This document shows positions 56,424 through 64,000 of a stretch of DNA of 64,000 bases, one piece after another; the first letter of the stretch is position 1, and every line of letters starts with the position of its first letter. The notes under the pieces are model-generated. The model was not told where the DNA came from. It saw only the letters and a list, made by a program, of their open reading frames with translations, and searched no databases. Both the position numbers and the translations under genes were made by a program. The stretch is from Owenweeksia sp. (GTDB taxonomy: Bacteria; Bacteroidota; Bacteroidia; Flavobacteriales; Schleiferiaceae), in assembly GCA_028285465.1 (NCBI GenBank), contig JANQPD010000010.1, positions 1 to 64,000 on the forward strand, written 5' to 3'.

Positions 56424-56981
56424 ATGAGACACGGAAAGAAATTCAATCATTTAGGCCGTACCGCTTCTCACCGTAAGGCCATGCTTTCGAATATGGCATG
56501 TTCCCTTATTGAGCACAAACGCATCAATACTACCGTGGCCAAAGCCAAAGCATTGAAGCACTTTGTAGAGCCTTTGATTACCAAATCCAAAAGCGATACG
56601 ACGCACAGCAGAAGGGTTGTGTTCAGCTACCTGAAAAACAAGTATGCCGTTACGGAGCTTTTCAGAGAAGTAGCTTCTAAAGTAGGCGACAGGCCCGGTG
56701 GGTATACCCGCATCATCAAAACGGGTAACCGTTTGGGCGACAATGCCGAAATGGCCATGATAGAACTGGTAGATTTTAACGAGCTCTACACCAATGGTAA
56801 AGAGGCTGCTAAATCTAAAACAAGAAGGAGCCGCAGAGGAGGCAGTAGTACGAAAAAGGCGGAAGCCGTAACAGAAGAGACAAAAGAAGCTGTAGTAGCC
56901 GAAAAAGCTGCTGATAGTGAGGCTCCTGCCGAAGAGCAGCCAGCTGCTGAAGAAACCAAAAAGGATGACTCCAAAGAGTAA
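56424..56981 (+). CDS. rplQ: 50S ribosomal protein L17 with long C-terminal tail
   Basis: Encodes 185 aa. The L17 core is residues 1-120 ([34 protein letters not shown]). A tail of about 65 residues follows: first basic ([16 protein letters not shown]), then rich in Ala, Glu and Lys, and probably disordered. Such tails occur in other Bacteroidota. It is the last gene of the ribosomal cluster, just before a terminator. Confidence 0.96.
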   Translation: MRHGKKFNHLGRTASHRKAMLSNMACSLIEHKRINTTVAKAKALKHFVEPLITKSKSDTTHSRRVVFSYLKNKYAVTELFREVASKVGDRPGGYTRIIKTGNRLGDNAEMAMIELVDFNELYTNGKEAAKSKTRRSRRGGSSTKKAEAVTEETKEAVVAEKAADSEAPAEEQPAAEETKKDDSKE

Positions 56982-57008
56982 TCTTGTAAAAATGGTATAA
57001 AAAACAGG

Positions 57009-57045
57009 AAAGGATAAGGGCAAGTGCTTCTTATCCTTTTTTTTT
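57009..57045 (+). terminator. terminator of the ribosomal protein cluster
   Basis: A perfect 10-bp stem AAAGGATAAG / CTTATCCTTT (57009-57018 with 57030-57039), an 11-nt loop, and a run of T residues. It lies between rplQ and carA. Confidence 0.92.
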
Positions 57046-57068
57046 GCAAAAAGAATAAAGCGTTGTTT

Positions 57069-59469
<2,401 letters not shown>

Positions 59470-59497
59470 TCCACCATATTTTCAAATTATCAGTAGA

Positions 59498-60805
59498 ATG
59501 GAAAAATTAAAAGACCACTTTGCCACCAAAGTTGGCCCGGCCCTTAAAGATGTAAAAGACTTTGTTGCTGCACACGGAGATGAAGTGCTGGGCGAGATTA
59601 AAGTGAGCCAATTATACGGAGGCATGCGCGGCATGCCGGCCCTGATCACGGAAACCTCAAAACTGGATGCAGCGGAAGGCATCCGTTTCCGTGGCTACAG
59701 CATTCCCGAGCTGCAGGAAAAACTACCCGCATACCCGGAGGGAGAACAACCCTTGCCCGAAGGTATTTTTTACCTGATGCTCTTTAACGAATTGCCGGAT
59801 GACGATACCGTACGCCGGGTAAGCAACAACTGGGCAAGAAGGGCCACCATCCCCCCGCACGTATTTAAGGTAATTGATGCGCTGCCCATGACTACGCACC
59901 CCATGACCCAGTTTGTAACGGGGATTATGGCCTTGCGTACCGAAAGTGAGTTTCAACGGGCGTACCGGGCCGGGATCTCCAAAGCGGAGTATTGGGACCC
60001 CACCTATGAAGACGCCATGAACCTGATCGCGCGTTTGCCCCGCCTGGCGGCTTATATCTACCGGAGGATGTACCACAACGGAGCGCATATTGAGCCGGAC
60101 AGCAAGCTGGATTGGGCGGGTAATTTTGCACATATGCTGGGCTTCGAAAACGAGGAGTTCAGGGAATTGCTGCGTTTGTACATGACCATACATGCCGACC
60201 ATGAAGGCGGGAATGTATCGGCTCATGCCATACACCTGGTAGGCTCCGCCCTGAGCGATTGCTACCAGGCTTTTGCTGCCGGTATGAATGGCCTCGCAGG
60301 CCCGCTGCACGGCCTGGCCAACCAGGAGGTGATCCGCTGGACCCTGGCGATGCGTGACGAATTAGGCGGAGGCCTGCCTTCAAAAGAGCAGATCGCCAAC
60401 TATGTAAAGAAAACCTTAAACGATGGCAAAGTAATTCCGGGCTTTGGACATGCCGTGCTGCGCAAAACAGACCCCCGCTATACCGCGCAACGCGAATTTG
60501 CGCTGAAGCACATGCCGCATGACGAACTCTTCCAAATCGTAAGCCGCGTGTACGAAGTGGTGCCCGAAATACTACAGGCCACCGGTAAAGTGAAAAATCC
60601 CTGGCCGAATGTAGATGCACACAGCGGACAATTGCTGATGCATTACGGCCTTACACAATACGATTTTTATACCGTGTTGTTTGGCGTGAGCCGGGCATTG
60701 GGTACGCTGGCCAGTCTTATCTGGGACAGGGCACTGGGCTTTCCGATCGAAAGGCCGGGCAGTACCACTACTGCTCTGCTTAAAGAGCGCTTTGCCGCTA
60801 AATAG
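59498..60805 (+). CDS. citrate synthase, mitochondrial-like type
   Basis: Encodes 435 aa. It resembles the eukaryotic (mitochondrial) citrate synthase lineage rather than the E. coli GltA type: IHADHEGGNVSAH, AGPLHGLANQEV with catalytic H271, GFGHAVLRKTDPRY with H318, and NVDAHSG with D373. These match His274, His320 and Asp375 of pig citrate synthase almost in number. It condenses acetyl-CoA and oxaloacetate in the citric acid cycle. The NADH-binding site region of GltA is absent, so it is probably the dimeric form. It is the third gene of the carA-eno-citrate synthase unit and is followed by a terminator. Confidence 0.95.
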   Translation: MEKLKDHFATKVGPALKDVKDFVAAHGDEVLGEIKVSQLYGGMRGMPALITETSKLDAAEGIRFRGYSIPELQEKLPAYPEGEQPLPEGIFYLMLFNELPDDDTVRRVSNNWARRATIPPHVFKVIDALPMTTHPMTQFVTGIMALRTESEFQRAYRAGISKAEYWDPTYEDAMNLIARLPRLAAYIYRRMYHNGAHIEPDSKLDWAGNFAHMLGFENEEFRELLRLYMTIHADHEGGNVSAHAIHLVGSALSDCYQAFAAGMNGLAGPLHGLANQEVIRWTLAMRDELGGGLPSKEQIANYVKKTLNDGKVIPGFGHAVLRKTDPRYTAQREFALKHMPHDELFQIVSRVYEVVPEILQATGKVKNPWPNVDAHSGQLLMHYGLTQYDFYTVLFGVSRALGTLASLIWDRALGFPIERPGSTTTALLKERFAAK

Positions 60806-60823
60806 GCATACCTCCATACCATT

Positions 60824-60854
60824 AAAAAGCCCCACAGAAAGCGGGGCTTTTTTT
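60824..60854 (+). terminator. terminator after the citrate synthase gene
   Basis: The stem AAAAGCCCC / GGGGCTTTT with loop ACAGAAAGC is followed by T residues. It closes the carA-eno-citrate synthase unit. Confidence 0.93.
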
Positions 60855-60865
60855 ATGAAAATACC

Positions 60866-60912
60866 AAACCTTCCAGGTTTTTCAGCGGTATGGGGATAAA
60901 CCTGGTTTCCCA
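60866..60912 (-). repeat. 47-bp palindromic repeat, copy 1 (degenerate)
   Basis: Its first 40 bases match the reverse complement of the copy at 62112-62158 at 37 positions: AAACCTTCCAGGTTT, then the 17-nt loop with three differences, then AAACCTGG. The last seven bases have diverged. Together with copy 2 it forms an inverted pair about 1.25 kb apart. The 206 bp that follow (60911-61116) are strongly AT-rich and hold no gene. Confidence 0.85.
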
Positions 60913-61116
60913 ACCTTGTTCTTCTAGATATCAATCTATTCACTATAATTGTTCATAACTTTTTATTCTATTTTTATCTAGTCTAAATTACTAAATTAAT
61001 ATTGTTAAGTACTCTATTAGAGATAATTAGAGATTTATGGAGTGTTAGAATTGCTTTATTTGGTCTACTATAGACGGGCATTGAAGAAAAATTGTGTTTT
61101 CGTCAAGGGTTTTTCA

Positions 61117-61124
61117 TATCTTTG
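61117..61124 (+). promoter_or_regulatory. -7 promoter element upstream of the small island gene
   Basis: TATCTTTG matches TAnnTTTG; a possible -33 TTG lies 22 bp upstream (61092-61094). A transcript from here would run through a hairpin (61176-61205) and the tRNA-like structure before reaching the 153-codon gene at 61346. Confidence 0.5.
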
Positions 61125-61172
61125 AGGCGTGAGAATTAAGATAAGTACATATAGTAACCAAACTCATCAAAC

Positions 61173-61299
61173 AAAAAAAGCAACTGATTGCCGTCAGTTG
61201 CTTTTGATATTTAAGGATGCCCCCGCGTGGCGTGTATTGGCCTTGGTATGTCAACAACAGTCGGTTCGATTCCGACCGGGGGCTCTTTTACTTATAAAG
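61173..61299 (-). ncRNA. candidate minus-strand RNA A
   Basis: The minus-strand -7 element TATATTTG (61312-61305) would start an RNA near 61299. It ends at a perfect 12-bp hairpin AAAAGCAACTGA / TCAGTTGCTTTT (61205-61176, loop CGGCAA) followed on this strand by further T residues (61175-61173). The RNA, about 125 nt, is antisense to the tRNA-like sequence and to the probable leader of the gene at 61346. No open reading frame of note lies within it. Confidence 0.4.
61219..61284 (+). other. tRNA-like sequence (degenerate or truncated)
   Basis: It has a 7-bp acceptor-like stem GCCCCCG / CGGGGGC (61219-61225 with 61277-61283) and a canonical T arm with 5-bp stem GTCGG / CCGAC and 7-nt loop TTCGATT (61260-61276). 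Only 34 nt lie between acceptor and T arm, too few for normal D and anticodon arms plus variable loop; weak 3-bp helices are possible. No CCA is encoded. It may be a tRNA remnant, an old integration site, or a tRNA-like leader element. Confidence 0.5.
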
Positions 61300-61345
61300 T
61301 ATGACAAATATAGTAAACACTACCATCTTTAAAAAGTAGTTTATT

Positions 61346-61807
61346 ATGGAATTTCCAGAAGAAATATCAGGCGATGAAGAACGTGAGGCCTTGGCTTCTT
61401 TCTATCGATCCCAAGTAACCACCTATCAGGAAAAGGCCAACTATTACCTATCCCTTGTGAAGAAGTACACAAAATTGCTCGAAGAGATTGATGAGAAAGG
61501 GCTGATCGAGGCAAGTGCGAGGAAAGCTGGTTTTGACCAAAAATGGCCCTGGCTGCAAAAAATCAGGTTTATACTTTTCAACCAGGGGGAATACATGACC
61601 AGTAGACAAATAGTAGATACCCTTAAAAGCTATCAGCCATCGGTAACAAACCCTATCAAAAGCATTTCGGCTACGATAAGCCAAAATTCAGGTCAAGACG
61701 GGGAGCTTCACAAGTATTCGGCTATTGATGGCAACAACTATGTAGGACTAAAAGAATGGGAGGACATAACAGGCCACAAAAAAATACCCCCAATAGAGGG
61801 GGCATAA
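61346..61807 (+). CDS. hypothetical protein with coiled coil and winged-helix-like domain
   Basis: Encodes 153 aa. An acidic N-terminus leads into a predicted coiled coil (about 15-55, EKANYYLSLVKKYTKLLEEI). The C-terminal part (about 68-140, WLQKIRFILFNQGEYMTSRQ and ATISQNSGQDGELHKYSAID) has the helix and wing pattern of a HARE-HTH or similar winged helix, suggesting nucleic acid or protein binding. It is the only clear gene between the two inverted repeats. Its 3' end contains a hairpin that acts as a minus-strand terminator (61805-61778), so the candidate RNA B is antisense to the last 30 bases. The function is unknown. Confidence 0.7.
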   Translation: MEFPEEISGDEEREALASFYRSQVTTYQEKANYYLSLVKKYTKLLEEIDEKGLIEASARKAGFDQKWPWLQKIRFILFNQGEYMTSRQIVDTLKSYQPSVTNPIKSISATISQNSGQDGELHKYSAIDGNNYVGLKEWEDITGHKKIPPIEGA

Positions 61808-61954
61808 GAATGAGAAATCTCCTTCATGAAGGGAGTCAGTAGGCTGGATACTGTAAATATATGCTAGCCTAGTGTGCGTGTCTCATAAGCACGAAAGCCG
61901 AACAGGCTTAAAGCCTACTGTAAGCAGGGAAGACGTTACCTTCCCTGCTTTTCA
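61778..61954 (-). ncRNA. candidate minus-strand RNA B, structured
   Basis: A -7 element TACTTTTG at 61966-61959 would start an RNA near 61954. The 3' end is an intrinsic terminator: stem ATGCCCCC / GGGGGTAT (61805-61798 with 61791-61784) followed by six T residues. Between them lie an 11-bp 5' hairpin AAGCAGGGAAG / CTTCCCTGCTT (61950-61922), a 9-bp long-range helix CAGTAGGCT / AGCCTACTG (61920-61912 with 61845-61837) enclosing smaller hairpins, and a CTCC(C)TTC hairpin at 61835-61819. The length is about 175 nt. The plus-strand reading is also structured but ends in a weaker T tract. It matches no RNA family that I recognise. Confidence 0.45.
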
Positions 61955-62197
61955 TTTACAAAAGTATCACTTTTGTCTTTATCACTATCAGAGCGCTTTT
62001 TTCAGCTCTTCCTTAAAGCTATGATCTTTACCGTGGGAACCCTAATGTCCTTATCTTTCTTGAGCTCGGGTCTTTTCGTCATTTTGCGCACTTCTAAACT
62101 TGAAAGATACTAAACCTTCCAGGTTTATCTCCGTACCGCTGAGAAACCTGGAAGGTTTTTAAAAGAAAGTTGTATTGGTCAGCACACAGGACATCAA
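61808..62197. other. 390-bp gap without protein genes
   Basis: It contains most of candidate RNA B, an 8-bp inverted repeat ACAAAAGT / ACTTTTGT (61958-61976) that includes the RNA B -7 element, and the intact palindromic repeat at 62112. I see no protein gene here. Confidence 0.6.
62112..62158 (+). repeat. 47-bp palindromic repeat, copy 2 (intact)
   Basis: A perfect 15-bp inverted repeat AAACCTTCCAGGTTT / AAACCTGGAAGGTTT with a 17-nt loop. Each arm is itself nearly palindromic around CCTTCCAGG. A partly decayed copy lies in the opposite orientation at 60866. The compact palindromic form and dispersed copies recall REP or MITE-type elements; no transposase gene is in the window. Confidence 0.9.
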
Positions 62198-62446
62198 CTA
62201 ATCCATCTTTACCAGCTCCTCCATAGGTACATCCAATGCCTTGGCGATAATGGCCAGCTTGATAATGCTTATCCCCACTTTTGCTTTTTCTATTTTATAG
62301 AGGTACTGCCTGTCGCTGTAGATCCGGTTGGCCAGCTCGGTTTGGGTAATGCCTTTGGATTCCCTCAGCACCCGGATGTTTTGGCCTATCCTGATGGAAA
62401 CCTCCCTCCCAAACTTAGCTTGTTCTTCTTTGGAAAAATCTGACAT
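62198..62446 (-). CDS. XRE-family helix-turn-helix regulator
   Basis: Encodes 82 aa, a single HTH_3 domain: RIGQNIRVLRESKGITQTEL, ANRIYSDRQYLYKIEKAKVG and ALDVPMEELVKMD. It has no sensor or protease domain. Such small regulators are usual in mobile elements and toxin-antitoxin or restriction systems; no partner gene overlaps it here. It lies 40 bp from repeat copy 2. A near-consensus element (GACATTTG) lies just upstream of its start. Confidence 0.92.
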   Translation of the reverse strand: MSDFSKEEQAKFGREVSIRIGQNIRVLRESKGITQTELANRIYSDRQYLYKIEKAKVGISIIKLAIIAKALDVPMEELVKMD

Positions 62447-63092
62447 ATATCAAATGTCAGCGGAGCATTACAAGAAATTGTAACCTTAAAATACTACATG
62501 TAAACTTATTTTACTACATTAGCCTGGCGCAAACGCATAGCGAATGTTCGGATACATCATTTTAAAAGTAAGTACACTCAAGGAAGGTTTTTCTTTGAAA
62601 ATGCACCCAACGTGACAAGTCCGGTATATTGAAGCCTTAGGGGTGTGAAGATATATGCTATTGCAAGGGGAGTAAACTTCGGTTTTATTTAGACCAGAAA
62701 ACCTGATGTATTGGCCAGCGTATTCCTACCGGTTGGTTTAAAGAAATATCTTTTGTACAAAGCCCCATCGGCCTAATTTTTCTAAGGCTAGAAAAACAAG
62801 CGATACACAGTCCAGAGAAGTGCTGAAGTGAAACGGAGTGAGCGGCTGGGGCTTCGAAGACGGAGTAACGCGCTGGTTTTTCAGCCTGAAGAATTAAGCC
62901 TTGACTTTTTGGTTCGTTTTGGGTTAAGCCAAAATGAACAGCAATACATGAAACGTTTGGTTGTCAATCATACAACCGAAGGCACGCATAAAAGCACGAA
63001 TGAATCCATCTAAACGATCTTAAACGTTTAACAAACGGAAAACGAGAAATTTTAATAATAGGTTTGAATACACTTAATCAAACAACAACCTC
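62447..63092. other. 646-bp intergenic region with repeat-like hairpins
   Basis: No convincing gene. It holds an 8-bp hairpin TTTTTCTA-AGGC-TAGAAAAA (62777-62796) and an 11-bp hairpin GTTCGTTTTGG / CCAAAATGAAC (62912-62922 with 62929-62939, one G-T pair). The stretch from about 62815 to 62940 resembles a dispersed noncoding motif I associate with Bacteroidota intergenic regions (recalled, not checked). A TAGGTTTG element at 63059-63066 may serve the metalloprotease gene. Confidence 0.5.
63059..63066 (+). promoter_or_regulatory. candidate -7 element of the metalloprotease gene
   Basis: TAGGTTTG matches TAnnTTTG and lies 26 bp before the ATG at 63093. No -33 TTG is visible. Confidence 0.4.
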
Positions 63093-64000
63093 ATGAAAAC
63101 AAAACTCCTTGGCCTTGTCCTGTTTTTTTCCCAGGGCCTGTCCGCTCAATTTATTTGCAGTACCGTTGATTCCGCGCTGCCCGCAACACCCGAAACCGTT
63201 TCCTGTACCAGTGCATTTGCGTATATCCCTGGTTATGGGGCCGCCAGTGATGCGGTTTTGGAGGTAAACCTGGCGTTCGTGGTCCTGCAAAATGCAAACG
63301 GCCATTCTCCTTTTGCCGACAATTACCTGCAAGACCTCCTTGATTTTTCCAATGCCGTGCATAACGGGGAAAACCCCATTCTCCAAAACATGGCCGCCGC
63401 CGTAAGCAACCCGGACCCTATTGTGTACAACGGAACGGCCCTGAACGTTACCGATGCAGGGATCAGGCTGGTGGTTGATACCATCATTTACATCCGGAAC
63501 AGCGTATTCCCCGGGGCTGTTACAGACCTGGAGCTCTATGCCCAGGTACCGGAAAGCATACGCAAGCACAGCAATGTGGTGATCATGGCTACGGATACCC
63601 TGATGAAGAACGGCTCTACCCACACCATCCCGGGAGGAAGGGCCTTGGGCAAATTCGTGTTTATGGCAAATTTTAAACCCTCCGTATGGTTTGGCGGCCT
63701 CTTGCTGCACGAGTTGGGTCATTTATGGGGCTTGCCCCATACGTTCCATTACAACAGCTGGGGAGATGGAGACAACATCCCGGATACGCCCCTGGACATC
63801 TACGCTACCGATTCCGCCCTTTGTTACCCCCTAAATGCACCTTGCCATTGTCCGCCCGCTACGCCTTATCCCAATAATGTTTGCCCGGCCAACATCATGG
63901 GCTACAACCAAAAAAACTATTTTTCTCCCCGGCAGATCGGCATCATCCGCAGCACTTTGCTGGGCAAATTCTCGTATGCCCTGGCGCCCCAGCAAAGCGG
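63093..64000 (+). CDS. secreted metzincin-type zinc metalloprotease (3' end outside window)
   Basis: Open from ATG 63093 to the end of the window (302 codons), so partial. A signal peptide (MKTKLLGLVLFFSQGLSAQ) is followed by a domain with the metzincin zinc motif HELGHLWGLPH (HExxHxxGxxH, first His at residue 206) and, about 65 residues later, NIMGYN, the Met-turn. The spacing and the Cys pairs near CHCPP suggest the M43 (pappalysin/cytophagalysin) family, though the upstream region is divergent. It is probably an exported protease and may carry a T9SS tail beyond the window. Confidence 0.85.
   Translation, partial: MKTKLLGLVLFFSQGLSAQFICSTVDSALPATPETVSCTSAFAYIPGYGAASDAVLEVNLAFVVLQNANGHSPFADNYLQDLLDFSNAVHNGENPILQNMAAAVSNPDPIVYNGTALNVTDAGIRLVVDTIIYIRNSVFPGAVTDLELYAQVPESIRKHSNVVIMATDTLMKNGSTHTIPGGRALGKFVFMANFKPSVWFGGLLLHELGHLWGLPHTFHYNSWGDGDNIPDTPLDIYATDSALCYPLNAPCHCPPATPYPNNVCPANIMGYNQKNYFSPRQIGIIRSTLLGKFSYALAPQQS

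Noticed and set aside
61129-61332. Open frame of 67 codons across the tRNA-like region
   Set aside because: It covers the 12-bp hairpin and the tRNA-like stems, whose constraints explain the sequence better than a protein; no recognisable motif.
61819-61952. The same structured RNA read on the plus strand as a 3' UTR element
   Set aside because: Possible, but the plus-strand hairpin at 61922-61950 is followed by only a short T tract and no plus promoter is present, whereas the minus strand has both a consensus -7 element and a strong terminator.
62828-63013. Plus-strand open frame of 61 codons starting with GTG
   Set aside because: It runs through the 11-bp hairpin at 62912-62939 and a repeat-like intergenic sequence, has no promoter or start context, and its composition looks noncoding.

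Overview
The window is from a member of the phylum Bacteroidota, most likely an aerobic, free-living one. The evidence is: putative -7 promoter elements of the form TAnnTTTG, start codons without strong Shine-Dalgarno sequences, C-terminal type IX secretion (T9SS) sorting domains on three or more secreted proteins, a Porin_10-type outer-membrane protein, zinc-free versions of S14, L36 and queuine tRNA-ribosyltransferase, and a mitochondrial-type citrate synthase. I cannot place it below phylum with confidence.

Layout. 1-472: end of an rRNA operon (23S 3' end, 5S, terminator). 513-8075: porin, a secreted protein often mislabelled asparagine synthetase B, dnaB, a lipoprotein, and a secreted EndoI-type nuclease with a T9SS tail. 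8089-15547: a five-gene minus-strand run (tgt, LptF/G-like permease, GT39 glycosyltransferase, EamA transporter, accA) diverging from a GT2 glycosyltransferase and rsmG. 15576-22869 (minus): two tandem di-haem cytochrome c peroxidases, an RluD-type pseudouridine synthase, a T9SS cargo protein, a PASTA membrane protein and an acyl-CoA reductase. 22908-26460 (plus): ferredoxin, a secreted unknown, serC and serA. 26546-38225 (minus): a VanX-like dipeptidase, a four-gene NarL-type signalling group, a 1235-residue subtilisin-like T9SS protease, and a LytTR regulator with a beta-propeller histidine kinase. 38397-39719: a PqiA-domain membrane protein.

40068-56981 is one nearly gapless plus-strand cluster joining the str, S10, spc and alpha operons: rpsL-rpsG-fusA, then rpsJ through rplQ with secY, infA, rpmJ and rpoA. 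It has two candidate promoters in a 348-bp leader and a terminator at 57009. carA, eno and the citrate synthase gene follow, closed by a terminator at 60824.

The stretch from 60866 to about 63000 is different: AT-rich in part, gene-poor, and bounded by two inverted copies of a 47-bp palindromic repeat (60866 and 62112). Between the repeats lies one small winged-helix-like gene (61346-61807). It is flanked on the opposite strand by two short candidate RNA units, each with a TAnnTTTG element and a strong intrinsic terminator. One of these runs antisense through a tRNA-like structure. This is the best candidate for an undescribed element. The window ends inside a secreted metzincin-type metalloprotease gene (63093 onward).
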